A stretch of DNA of 64,000 nt from an uncultured Macellibacteroides sp. (GCF_963667135.1 NZ_OY762974.1:620001-684000); one strand, 5' to 3'; positions 52,083-59,913 are shown, counted from the stretch's first letter. Numbers and translations are program-made. Notes: generated by a model not told the origin, from the letters alone.

Positions 52083-52724
52083 CTATTCGCTGCCGGTCTT
52101 GAAAGTCCACGTCGGACTATTGGCAACGCGGTGACCGTCGTGTCGGGCTACCACATACCAGAAATAGGTAGTGTTGGGTTTTAGATTGTCGGTTGTCACC
52201 TCTTTAAGAATCACGTCTTCGCTCAGCAGATTCTGGACCGTGGAGTTGGACTCGAACAGGTAAATATTGTACAACACTTCAATCCCGGGCTTTTTGCCCT
52301 CTATGTTCCATTTTAAGGTAAGTGCCAACTTTTGATCCACGGCACCATTACCCGGAACAGGATCGTAGATTACTATGTTTCCCGTTTCGTTGTAATCCTT
52401 AAAAATCAGGAAATCCATATTCGTTACCTCACCTTCAAAAACAGCTACTTTCAGGGAGTTGCTCAGGTAATCCTTCTTTTCAAGATTCACATCAATATCA
52501 CCCTCCTTCACTTTCGGAATCGAGAATTTCCCCTCCGCATCTGTCAGCAGCGTAACACTGGCAGGAGTTGTGCTTATCATTACACCCGCAAGCGGGAGAT
52601 ACGTCTCTCCGTCCATCACTTGCCCTTCGATTGTGCCGTAGTTTACGATATCCAGCTCGTCCGATTCGCACGCAATGAATACTGCAAAAAACAACAGGCC
52701 TAAACTATACATATACTTTTTCAT
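52083..52724 (-). CDS. Curli-operon accessory lipoprotein (CarboxypepD_reg-like + FnIII-like)
   Basis: A 213-aa lipoprotein (MKKYMYSLGLLFFAVFIAC). Residues about 25-105 form a carboxypeptidase-regulatory-like domain (GTIEGQVMDGETYLPLAGVM, EGKFSIPKVKEGDIDVNL). Residues about 115-213 form a fibronectin-III/Ig-like domain (GNIVIYDPVPGNGAVDQKLA, TTYFWYVVARHDGH, PTWTFKTG). It is the last gene of the curli operon, 17 bp after csgG. It has no counterpart in the Escherichia coli csg operons and may help anchor or nucleate the fibre at the surface (inference). Confidence 0.75.
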   Translation of the reverse strand: MKKYMYSLGLLFFAVFIACESDELDIVNYGTIEGQVMDGETYLPLAGVMISTTPASVTLLTDAEGKFSIPKVKEGDIDVNLEKKDYLSNSLKVAVFEGEVTNMDFLIFKDYNETGNIVIYDPVPGNGAVDQKLALTLKWNIEGKKPGIEVLYNIYLFESNSTVQNLLSEDVILKEVTTDNLKPNTTYFWYVVARHDGHRVANSPTWTFKTGSE

Positions 52725-52741
52725 ACTATGCTGGTTTGAAG

Positions 52742-54124
52742 TTATTTCATGTCCAAAAAATAAAACTTTAATCCCAAAGAAACGCCCCAGTTCAGGTCGT
52801 TGTATTTGCCTACACTGCTTCCGTCAAAACGGTCGTTCAGATAGTAGTTTACCCCCGATGAAAGGGTTAATCCCCATTTTTTAGCGAACATATATTCGAG
52901 TCCCACCGCCCCGTTTATTTTGGGCAGGTATTTTTTCGCGGAAAGGCCCACGCCATCACCGTTAAAATCGTACCCGGCCCCCAGGCGGATGAAAGGGGTA
53001 AACTTTTCGTAGGGCAACACTGTATAACGAAGCGAAAGATCACCAAACCAGGAGTAATCGTTTACAATTTGAGGCACCCTCAACGCCCGGTAACCCAGGT
53101 CCGATTCCAACGCGAAATAGCGATTCATGGCCACTCCAAGGGTCAGCGAATAGTTGGGTCTCACCAAGTCGTTAGGATAATCGCCCGAATAGTAATTCGT
53201 ACCAAACTGCGCCCCGACCGTTAGTCTGCCACGGTTTTGCGGATCCAGATTGCGACCCATTGGATCCAGGTTGTAAGACATCCTCTTCTCCTGCTCATAA
53301 TTAGCAAAAGCCACGGAAGCAGAATCAGCCGGAGTTTTAAGCGACCACAGTCTCTCTTTAACACCTTCAATAATCAGGCTTTCCACAGCTTTTTCGATAG
53401 CTTCGGTAATACATATTTCTGTAGGCTCGTTATAGGTAAAGCCGGTCTCCGCTTCAAGCAGTCGCTTGGCGGACACATACTTAAACACACCTGCCGATAC
53501 TTCCTGCGAAAGGATGGATTTGGTGGTATAAACCGTCTTCAGTACCTGTCCGTTAGAGGTAGACACCGCCCGGATATAGATGCTGATCCGGTCTTCACGA
53601 TACTGTCCGGACAGGGATATACCCATATAACGAATACCGGCACCGCCTGTCAGCACATTTGTTTCGTACGAAATAATACCCCCTTCCAAAATCACGCCGG
53701 CAAACAAGAGGGGAGGCAACAAAACATCGTCTTTCTTTTCGTACTGAGCACGACTGGAGCGGATAATTTTACGTTCATTCAGCAAGTTAGATATGTTTTC
53801 ACGCTCGATGGGGATGAACCATCCCGATTCTTCCAGTACCCTTATCAAAATGGTTGTCGCACCCTGGGTTACTGCCGTAGACCAGTTGGAGCCATTGTCG
53901 GACGGTTTGTATTGTCCTGTCTGATCACGAAATTTATACACAGCCGTTACAATTTTTTCCTGAGGATCGGGTAAATCCAGGAGTATCCGCTTCGCGGGCG
54001 ACTCCGGTCCAAGAATTGCTCTTTGCGACTGTATGGGTTGACGCATGTAGGTACCGCATGCCGCCAACAGGGACAGTCCGATCAAGAGAAAAAGTGGCTT
54101 TATTAGTTTGGTTTTCTTACACAT
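52742..54124 (-). CDS. csgG: CsgG-family curli secretion channel with C-terminal beta-barrel extension
   Basis: A 460-aa outer-membrane lipoprotein (signal MCKKTKLIKPLFLLIGLSLLAAC). Residues about 20-275 match CsgG closely: AVYKFRDQTGQYKPSDNGS, STAVTQGATTILIRVLEESG, WFIPIERENISNLLNERKII, GISLSGQYREDRISIYIRAV. Escherichia coli CsgG ends near residue 277. Here about 185 extra residues follow, with alternating strands of an OmpA/OMP_b-brl-type barrel (LTVGAQFGTNYYSGDY, LTLGVAMNRYFALESDLGYR, VSLGLKFYFLDM). It should form the multimeric curlin export pore. The extra barrel is the notable feature. Confidence 0.92.
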   Translation of the reverse strand: MCKKTKLIKPLFLLIGLSLLAACGTYMRQPIQSQRAILGPESPAKRILLDLPDPQEKIVTAVYKFRDQTGQYKPSDNGSNWSTAVTQGATTILIRVLEESGWFIPIERENISNLLNERKIIRSSRAQYEKKDDVLLPPLLFAGVILEGGIISYETNVLTGGAGIRYMGISLSGQYREDRISIYIRAVSTSNGQVLKTVYTTKSILSQEVSAGVFKYVSAKRLLEAETGFTYNEPTEICITEAIEKAVESLIIEGVKERLWSLKTPADSASVAFANYEQEKRMSYNLDPMGRNLDPQNRGRLTVGAQFGTNYYSGDYPNDLVRPNYSLTLGVAMNRYFALESDLGYRALRVPQIVNDYSWFGDLSLRYTVLPYEKFTPFIRLGAGYDFNGDGVGLSAKKYLPKINGAVGLEYMFAKKWGLTLSSGVNYYLNDRFDGSSVGKYNDLNWGVSLGLKFYFLDMK

Positions 54125-54149
54125 AATTCAGAGTTGAAAAGAGTACATA

Positions 54150-54566
54150 CTATAAAAAAGGAACAGATACGTTGGTCTGACTACCACTTACCTTATCCAG
54201 AATGCTTATGCTGATTCCGTCGTTCTTTCTGCCAATTTCAATCTGGTAATTTCCCAAAAGATAGGTTCCCGAAGTCAGCGCGTCCTCGCCAAACTGATTC
54301 GAAATGATTTTGCGGGCAAGCTGACTAAGAATCTGCTGATTCAGGCTTTCGGCAAAATCCTTTAACGGATCCGAAGTCGTGTCGTAAGTATAAGCAGAAT
54401 TATCTTCATGATTGTTCTGGGCTTGCGCTGAACTCAGCAACCAGCTGTAGTTGTATGGGTTTCCACCAAAGGCTGGATTCTTTGGGGTGTAGACAAAATC
54501 CTGAGCGTAGGCTTTTCCTGCAACGAAAAGCAATACGAAAAACAGTGTTTTGCAAATGATGTTCAT
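54150..54566 (-). CDS. csgF: CsgF-family curli nucleation/assembly protein
   Basis: A 138-aa secreted protein with signal peptide MNIICKTLFFVLLFVAGKAYA. The mature N-terminus carries the CsgF hallmark (DFVYTPKNPAFGGNPYNYSW, LLSSAQAQN), the segment that plugs into the CsgG pore in Escherichia coli. A helical middle (DFAESLNQQILSQLARKII) and a C-terminal beta part (YQIEIGRKNDGISISILDKV) are also as in CsgF. The length matches (about 138). It lies 25 bp upstream of csgG in the same operon. Confidence 0.95.
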   Translation of the reverse strand: MNIICKTLFFVLLFVAGKAYAQDFVYTPKNPAFGGNPYNYSWLLSSAQAQNNHEDNSAYTYDTTSDPLKDFAESLNQQILSQLARKIISNQFGEDALTSGTYLLGNYQIEIGRKNDGISISILDKVSGSQTNVSVPFL

Positions 54567-54608
54567 AATAAATCTATTTAATTGGTTACAACCCGGTAAA
54601 GGATACGA

Positions 54609-55109
54609 TCAATAAATTCCTGAGCCGGAAAGATCGTCGCCATTTAGTTCTCTCAATATTTCTTCATAATTTACCAGATACATTTGGGTAGCCGAAATGG
54701 CCTCTTCCTTCATGTATTCTATAATATCCAGCCTTGGTTGAAGCACATTCTCGTAGACCACATTCTCGTTAATGGAAACAGAGATAAACGTGGTGCTTAA
54801 CCTATAGGGCTTTTCGGAAATGGTTATGGTAAAATTCCGGGCACTGGCGGGAGCTTCCCACGCGCTGTAAAACAGATCATAAAAATCCTTTCCCCCTTTT
54901 GTTTTGGTAAGATCTACCAGCAAACCATCCAACTCCATCTCTACCTCTTCGGCTTTAACGGCCTGTTTTTTTACCTGCTCAACCAATTTAGAAAGCGAAG
55001 CGGGTGTTTCCAGCAATTTCAATGTATCACCCCGTAGCACCGAATCCGGTGGAACCGCCGACTGATTCATTAAAAAAGCCGATAATACGATACATGCAAT
55101 TGGTCCCAT
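54609..55109 (-). CDS. csgE: CsgE-family curli secretion specificity factor
   Basis: A 166-aa secreted protein (signal MGPIACIVLSAFLMNQSAVP-like, short). CsgE-type features are AEEVEMELDGLLVDLTKTKG, GKDFYDLFYSAWEAP, FTITISEKPYRLSTTFISVS and the VFENVLQP-like VVYENVLQPRLDI. CsgE caps the periplasmic face of the CsgG pore and directs curlins to it. It is longer at the C-terminus than the Escherichia coli protein (about 129 aa) by a helical tail. It lies between the curlin genes and csgF. Confidence 0.9.
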   Translation of the reverse strand: MGPIACIVLSAFLMNQSAVPPDSVLRGDTLKLLETPASLSKLVEQVKKQAVKAEEVEMELDGLLVDLTKTKGGKDFYDLFYSAWEAPASARNFTITISEKPYRLSTTFISVSINENVVYENVLQPRLDIIEYMKEEAISATQMYLVNYEEILRELNGDDLSGSGIY

Positions 55110-55143
55110 ATCCTTACCTATTTATCAGATTACGCAATCCGGA

Positions 55144-55725
55144 TTACCTCAAAGGAAATGAGAAATAGGATTGTTCCACTACAACCTTCATATCCCTGCC
55201 TGTTTGTGTCACCTGGATTCCACCCCTGGTGTTTGGCAGCAAGCTGTTAACCTCAAAAGATAAATTGCTTCCAATTTGCCTCACGTTGTTCCCCGTTACT
55301 CTGGCGCCGGAAAGGCCTTCTGCATCGAAACTCAGGTTGTTGCCAATCTGAACAAGCTGGTCATACAAAATACCCTCCGAATAATTCTGCTGCCGGTATC
55401 CGGTCATCGAATTATTGTTACCTTTCTGAAAGGATACCAAATAGTTGTTACCCCCCGTTTGTTCGGCCGCGAAGGTATTATAGGAACCCATCTGCACAAC
55501 CAAAACATTGTTGCAGTCGCCCAACTGCACAATATTCGACCTATTGCCCGCACAAAAGTTGAACTGCTGAAATGTCTGAATATTCAGCATTTCACCTTCA
55601 TTTTGCGCCTGAATCTGACGGATCGTCTCAACGGGTTCCAATACTATACTATTAATTACCTCCTGCGAATTACCCTGGAAGCAATTAAAAGAAAGGAAGA
55701 TTAAATATAAAATGGCTCTTTTCAT
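55144..55725 (-). CDS. Curlin-repeat protein, probable minor curlin/nucleator (CsgB-like)
   Basis: A 193-aa secreted protein (MKRAILYLIFLSFNCFQGNS). About five curlin repeats of the Q-x-G-x-x-N pattern are visible: VQLGDCNNVLVV, QMGSYNTFAA, QTGGNNYLVS, QKGNNNSMTG and VQIGNNLSFDA. More degenerate units follow (VRQIGSNLSF, VTQTGRDMKV). The less regular repeats and the C-terminal VVVEQSYFSFPLR suit a CsgB-like nucleator better than the main subunit, but this is inference. It lies 114 bp after the major curlin gene, with a hairpin between. Confidence 0.85.
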   Translation of the reverse strand: MKRAILYLIFLSFNCFQGNSQEVINSIVLEPVETIRQIQAQNEGEMLNIQTFQQFNFCAGNRSNIVQLGDCNNVLVVQMGSYNTFAAEQTGGNNYLVSFQKGNNNSMTGYRQQNYSEGILYDQLVQIGNNLSFDAEGLSGARVTGNNVRQIGSNLSFEVNSLLPNTRGGIQVTQTGRDMKVVVEQSYFSFPLR

Positions 55726-55776
55726 TTTTTATCAATTACTTAGCCCATAAACCAAATTAGTTGCATCACTCTAATA

Positions 55777-55800
55777 ACCCCGACCCTCGCAGGTCGGGGT
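55777..55800 (-). terminator. Attenuator-like hairpin after the major curlin gene
   Basis: ACCCCGACC (55777-55785) and GGTCGGGGT (55792-55800) form a perfect 9-bp GC-rich stem with a 6-nt loop. On the minus strand TTATTAG follows. It lies 40 bp after the curlin stop and should raise the ratio of major curlin to the other gene products. Confidence 0.65.
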
Positions 55801-55839
55801 GTTGAGCATCACAGCAAGCAGTGACACTTAGTTTTTAAA

Positions 55840-56628
55840 TTAATGACCACCAGGGCCACTAGGGCCACTAGGGCAGCATAGTCTTGGATCCAGCGGAGGC
55901 ATCGGAGGCATACAGGTTGAGCAACCCTCACCTTGATAAACCGTAGCCGTGTTACCCAAACCATTCTGAAGTACATCTACAGTAGCTCCGGGAGCACTAG
56001 ACCACAACATTAATGTATTTTCGCGGCCAATCTGATCCACATCCAGACTTGCTCCTGCAAAATAGGCATAAGGATGAGAATCGTACCTGCCGGTAGAAAT
56101 ACCATAAATATCGTTATCACAACCGTCCTGGTCAATATCTACCACGCCAACAGATCCGCCTTGCATGAGTTTTACATCATTAAAGGAACCTTTTTGGTCG
56201 ATAGTTGCCATTAAACGATCACCAAACTGGATGAAATCAACTTCATTCTTAAAAGACATTGGATGTTGGGTTATAAATGCCTGGCTAAAAGATCCGCCCT
56301 GCATAAGTTTAACATCATTTTCCCTGCCCCATTGCATTACTTGTGCCAGATTATTCAAACCACCTTGTTTTACATCTGCTGTATTTTCAAATTCGGTTTG
56401 AAAAATGGATGCATGATTATTCAAGCTACGGCTGCAGCACTGAGTAATCGTAGCCGAATTATCATGGCTAACACCCAGGTCCTGAACAATAGTTGCCCAG
56501 TTTTCACTGGCACATTGTTTGATAGTAGCTGTATTGTAAGTACCAATACTGGTAATATCCGCATGAGGCTGAGCCATAGCCAGACTTGTAACGAATAGTG
56601 CAGCAACAAAAAACACTAATCTTTTCAT
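55840..56628 (-). CDS. Major curlin-repeat amyloid subunit (CsgA-like) with Cys/Pro/Gly tail
   Basis: A 262-aa secreted protein (MKRLVFFVAALFVTSLAMA). About eight to nine curlin-like repeats run from 25 to 235: IGTYNTATIKQ, LGVSHDNSATITQ, FENTADVKQGGLNNLAQVMQ, WGRENDVKLMQGGSFSQAFI, GSFNDVKLMQGGSVGVVDID, and IGRENTLMLW then LQNGLGNTATVYQG. A final tail of about 30 residues is rich in Cys, Pro and Gly (GEGCSTCMPPMPPLDP, CCPSGPSGPGGH). The mature protein has eight Cys, unlike CsgA of Escherichia coli, which has none. It is the first gene of the operon and the likely fibre subunit. Confidence 0.88.
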   Translation of the reverse strand: MKRLVFFVAALFVTSLAMAQPHADITSIGTYNTATIKQCASENWATIVQDLGVSHDNSATITQCCSRSLNNHASIFQTEFENTADVKQGGLNNLAQVMQWGRENDVKLMQGGSFSQAFITQHPMSFKNEVDFIQFGDRLMATIDQKGSFNDVKLMQGGSVGVVDIDQDGCDNDIYGISTGRYDSHPYAYFAGASLDVDQIGRENTLMLWSSAPGATVDVLQNGLGNTATVYQGEGCSTCMPPMPPLDPRLCCPSGPSGPGGH

Positions 56629-57169
56629 GATTCTTCTCGATTTAATTGTTAATGATCTGATTTAAAAAAAGAAAAACGCGCGTTTCTTATATCTTTATAC
56701 TTGATATTTGTTCTTTTTTTTTGATATTTAATGCATGATTATCCACCCCTGTACTGCAACAATAATCTTTTATTGCTTCAGTAAATACCACAAATACTTC
56801 ATCTGTTTTGGCTACAAAACAGTGAGTAATTATTTAATTAAAATGATTTAGATTTCTCTCTCTTTGATCGATGGAATTTTCTTTAGAATAAAATATCCAT
56901 AAGAATTTTCAGAATACTCTTATCTGTTATTTCAGACAATAACAAATTTAAACGAAGTAGATTTCTTTGGTAACCACGTGGGCGTTTAGTATAATTTTAA
57001 TACTAGAAAAGAAAGGTTACATAAGAAATGTAAAAGCTGTTCACCGCTAATTACGCAAATCCAATTATAAAACATTCAAACACTTTAAATAGTTTATTAA
57101 AAAAAACTATTTAAATTTTAATATATGTTACTGTTTGTAAACGGTTTACGTTATTATTTTTTTCTTTCT
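56629..57169. other. Curli operon upstream region
   Basis: About 540 bp without a gene, AT-rich. A minus-strand TAAATTTG at 56943-56950 fits TAnnTTTG but would give a leader of over 300 nt and has no clear -33 box. The dyad GTAAAC-G-GTTTAC at 57137-57149 looks like a LacI-type operator. No CsgD-like regulator gene lies nearby. Confidence 0.4.
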
Positions 57170-57752
57170 TCTTCAATCTATCTTTTATTCATCCTTTTTT
57201 CTCTCTGTCTCATCCAAACTACGCTCTTTCATCCCCTAACTACGCTCTTTCTATCTTTTTCTTTCTTCTTCAAACTATCTTTTATTCATTCTTTTTTCTT
57301 GATAAAAAAAAATCAAAAAATCAAGGCTTACGCGGCGGGGGCTAAAAACACTCCACTCAGCCGCGCGGAAAGAACTCGCTGCGCTCAAACAGCTTTCCGC
57401 TTCGCCGGCTTCCCTCCGCATTTTTTTAACGCCCCCTCCGCTGAGGCCAATCCTTTCTGCGGCTCGCCTGCGGCATCGCTTACTCCCCGGCTGTTTGCTC
57501 CGCAAAAGCGCCTCGCTCCCCGGGAACAGCGAAGCGCATTCACGAGTGGATAAGGCGATGCTGAAAGCGAGCCGTGGAAAGGATCGACCTCGTCGGAGCG
57601 AGCGTTAAGAAACCCCTGCACAAAGGCGATTAAAACGGAAATCTGTTTGAGCGTAGCGAGTTCATTTCCGTTCAGCCTTTGTACAGGGGTTTTAGCTCGC
57701 GCAGGCGCAGTCTTGATTTTTGCTTCTTTTCATCTAAGGAAAAGAAGATATT
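57170..57752 (+). repeat. Long structured intergenic repeat, copy 2
   Basis: Same orientation and layout as the copy at 51258-51986, but with a shorter centre. Matching blocks include the TTTTTTCTTGATAAAAAA dyad (57292-57309), the GCGGAAAG/CTTTCCGC stem (about 57365-57400), CCTCGTCGGAGCGAGCGTTA, the CCCCTGCAC-type outer stem with the ACGGAAAT/ATTTCCGT inner stem (about 57612-57690), and the terminal CTTTTCATCTAAGGAAAAG. It lies on the other side of the curli operon. The open frames within it are artefacts. Confidence 0.85.
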
Positions 57753-57861
57753 AAATTTGAACTAAGAAAATAAGGTATTAATATTAACGGCAAAAAAAAC
57801 ACATCGGGTGTTTACTAATCTAAAAAAAAATTGCAACTTTATAGACGAATAAAGAGCTACA

Positions 57862-59406
57862 ATGACAGCATCCCGTACATCATTGAGTATTAAGAATGCC
57901 AAAGTCGCATTCCTGTTCTATTTAGGAACAGGTATACTTAACTTCGTTTCCAGAAAGATCTTTATCGATCATCTGGGCGCAGAGGTGATTGGATTAAACG
58001 CGACTGCCACAAACCTTCTTAACTTTCTGAATATAGCCGAGTTAGGCATTGGAATAGCGATTTCTTACTCGCTTTACGCACCCCTAGCTACGAAAGACAA
58101 CGAAACGATCAGCGAAATTGTATCCGTTCAGGGCTACTGGTATAGAAAAATAGGATTCATCATACTGGCAGCCTCCCTGATTACTATGTGTTTTTTTCCT
58201 GTATTCTTTGCCAAAATGCATCTGCCCATTTGGTACGCCTACGCCTGTTTTGTTGCCCTTCTGGCATCCTCTCTGTTTAGTTACTTCTGGAACTACCGGC
58301 AAATCGTATTATCGGCCGATCAGAAACAATATAAAATAACAACCATCCTGCAAGGCTGGAAAGGAATTAAAATCATCTTACAGATTTTAGCCGTAATCTA
58401 CCTACGTAATGGCTTCATATATTGGGTACTGCTCGAATTTATCACCTCCGTACTTCAAACCATCGCGCTGAATTACAGAATAAACAAGGAATATCCATGG
58501 CTGAAAGCAAGCCCATCCAAAGGTAAAATGCTGCAAAAGAAGTATCCCGAAATTATAACCAAAACCAAACAACTCTTTTTTCACAAAATAGGGAGCCTGG
58601 TATTAACACAAACGAGTCCCCTTATATTATATGCCTTCACCACACTCACGCTGGTGGCTATGTACGACAATTACCTGATAGTTATAATTGGAATTACTGC
58701 GCTTCTTAACTCTATATTTACCAGTATTGGCGCCAGTGTTGGCAATCTGGTGGCACAAGGCGACAAGAAACTAATAGACAACATATTCTGGGAACTATTC
58801 TCCATCCGCTTTCTGTTGGTAAGTACCCTATGTATCGGAGTATATTGGATGGCTCAGCCATTTATTACCCTCTGGGTTGGCAGTCAGTACCTGCTGGACA
58901 ACACTTCGCTACTATTACTGGTCATCATTATGTATATCAATTTAATGCGAACCGTGGTAGATTCATTTATAAGTGCCTACGGATTATTCGAAGATGTATG
59001 GGCAACACTTACCGAAGCGGCTATCAATCTGGGTCTTTCCATTCTACTGGGTTACTACTACGGCATCCATGGAATTCTTACCGGCGCCTTGATTAGTCTT
59101 ATCGTAATCATATTTATCTGGAAGCCCTGGTTCTGCTACAACCGTGGATTCAAAAAATCAATCAGCTCCTATCTGTCCGGCTACCTTACACATGCCCTGG
59201 TATTTGCCGGCGTACTATCCCCCATTCTACTCCTGTCCAATGTCCTGTTCCCAACTACCTCCTTGTCAACATGGCAAGTGTTGATTCATGGTTTCGCAGT
59301 CACAGTCATCTATTTTGTAGCCGCGGCAATCGCACTCAATTATGTAAGCAAAGGCATGCGGCAATTCAGCAACCGGATAACACAAGTTATCCGGTCTGCA
59401 AAATAG
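57862..59406 (+). CDS. Wzx-like polysaccharide flippase (MOP superfamily)
   Basis: A 514-aa integral membrane protein with about 12-14 hydrophobic segments (e.g. VAFLFYLGTGILNFVSRKIF, IGFIILAASLITMCFFPVFF, LVIIMYINLMRTVVDSFISA, IHGILTGALISLIVIIFIW). The N-terminal FIDHLGAEVIGLNATATNLL and AELGIGIAISYSLYAPLA are typical of the polysaccharide-transporter family that flips lipid-linked repeat units across the inner membrane. It stands alone, without glycosyltransferases beside it in this window. A capsule or O-antigen role is likely but the partner locus is unknown. Confidence 0.88.
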   Translation: MTASRTSLSIKNAKVAFLFYLGTGILNFVSRKIFIDHLGAEVIGLNATATNLLNFLNIAELGIGIAISYSLYAPLATKDNETISEIVSVQGYWYRKIGFIILAASLITMCFFPVFFAKMHLPIWYAYACFVALLASSLFSYFWNYRQIVLSADQKQYKITTILQGWKGIKIILQILAVIYLRNGFIYWVLLEFITSVLQTIALNYRINKEYPWLKASPSKGKMLQKKYPEIITKTKQLFFHKIGSLVLTQTSPLILYAFTTLTLVAMYDNYLIVIIGITALLNSIFTSIGASVGNLVAQGDKKLIDNIFWELFSIRFLLVSTLCIGVYWMAQPFITLWVGSQYLLDNTSLLLLVIIMYINLMRTVVDSFISAYGLFEDVWATLTEAAINLGLSILLGYYYGIHGILTGALISLIVIIFIWKPWFCYNRGFKKSISSYLSGYLTHALVFAGVLSPILLLSNVLFPTTSLSTWQVLIHGFAVTVIYFVAAAIALNYVSKGMRQFSNRITQVIRSAK

Positions 59407-59408
59407 TA

Positions 59409-59510
59409 ATTTTTTCTTTCTATCTGTCTCATCCAAACTACCCTCTTTCTCAATCTTTCTTTCTTCTTCACTCTATCTTCTATTCATTCTTTTTTATCAA
59501 GAAAAGAAGA
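59409..59510 (+). repeat. Left-end fragment of the long structured repeat (copy 3)
   Basis: Matches the pyrimidine-rich left end of copies 1 and 2 (CTGTCTCATCCAAACTACCC, TATCTTCTATTCATTCTTTT). It breaks off at the dyad, where CTTGAT between the T-run and A-run is replaced by its complement ATCAAG. The GC-rich part is missing. The right end of the same repeat type appears at 61393-61520. Confidence 0.7.
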
Positions 59511-59516
59511 AACACG

Positions 59517-59532
59517 TTCACATATTTGTGAA
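59517..59532. promoter_or_regulatory. Palindromic operator candidate of the higBA promoter
   Basis: TTCACA-TATT-TGTGAA is a perfect 6-bp dyad that covers the -33 TTTG of the promoter. It is well placed for autorepression by the HigA-type antitoxin. Confidence 0.6.
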
Positions 59533-59556
59533 TACAGAAAATAGATATTATCTTTG
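59525..59556 (+). promoter_or_regulatory. Promoter of the higBA operon
   Basis: TTTG (59525-59528), 20 bp, then TATCTTTG (59549-59556): a full match to the Bacteroides consensus, ending 17 bp before the toxin ATG. Confidence 0.75.
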
Positions 59557-59573
59557 TATTAAATAATGACGGC

Positions 59574-59906
59574 ATGATTTTAAGTTTCGATAAAGAATAC
59601 TTGCGACAATTGTATGAAACCGGGACAACTTCCAGTAAGAAATACCGCTTTCAGCCTGAAATAATCAGGGCATATGTTAAATGTATATATCGTTTAGAAG
59701 AAGCCATTGTTCCGGAGGACTTGTACAAATACAAATCTTTAAATTTCGAATCACTTGTTGGCGATAAAAATGGTTTATATTCCGTTAGGGTAAACAATCA
59801 ATACCGGGTCGAATTCAGCATTACGCAAATAGAGTTAAACGAAGAAATGGTTGAAACAAACGTTACAATTTGCAATATCATTGAATTATCGAACCATTAT
59901 AAATAA
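59574..59906 (+). CDS. higB: HigB/RelE-family toxin
   Basis: A 110-aa cytoplasmic protein of the RelE/ParE-like HigB group, a ribosome-dependent mRNA interferase in known members. The fold pattern is seen in RPEIIRAYVKCIYRLEEA, LYKYKSLNFESLVGDKNGLY and SVRVNNQYRVEFSI, with the conserved Arg in VNNQYRVEF and a final strand VTICNIIELSNHY. It is close to the usual length (about 95-110). It lies 7 bp before the antitoxin, toxin first, the order typical of higBA. Confidence 0.9.
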   Translation: MILSFDKEYLRQLYETGTTSSKKYRFQPEIIRAYVKCIYRLEEAIVPEDLYKYKSLNFESLVGDKNGLYSVRVNNQYRVEFSITQIELNEEMVETNVTICNIIELSNHYK

Positions 59907-59913
59907 AAATAGT

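Noticed and set aside
53237..53974. 245-aa plus-strand open frame opposite csgG
   Set aside because: Antisense shadow of CsgG, whose motifs are unmistakable.
57125..57621. 142-aa and 76-78-aa frames in the second repeat copy
   Set aside because: Same reason; the sequence is the intergenic repeat and the frame differs from the first copy.
57753..57861. Invertible phase-variable promoter in front of the flippase
   Set aside because: Parabacteroides and Bacteroides capsule genes often have one, but I found no inverted repeats flanking a TAnnTTTG promoter here and no invertase gene nearby.
59851..59913. Longer antitoxin start at 59851
   Set aside because: It lies inside the toxin gene; ATG 59914 gives the standard HigA N-terminus 7 bp after the toxin stop.
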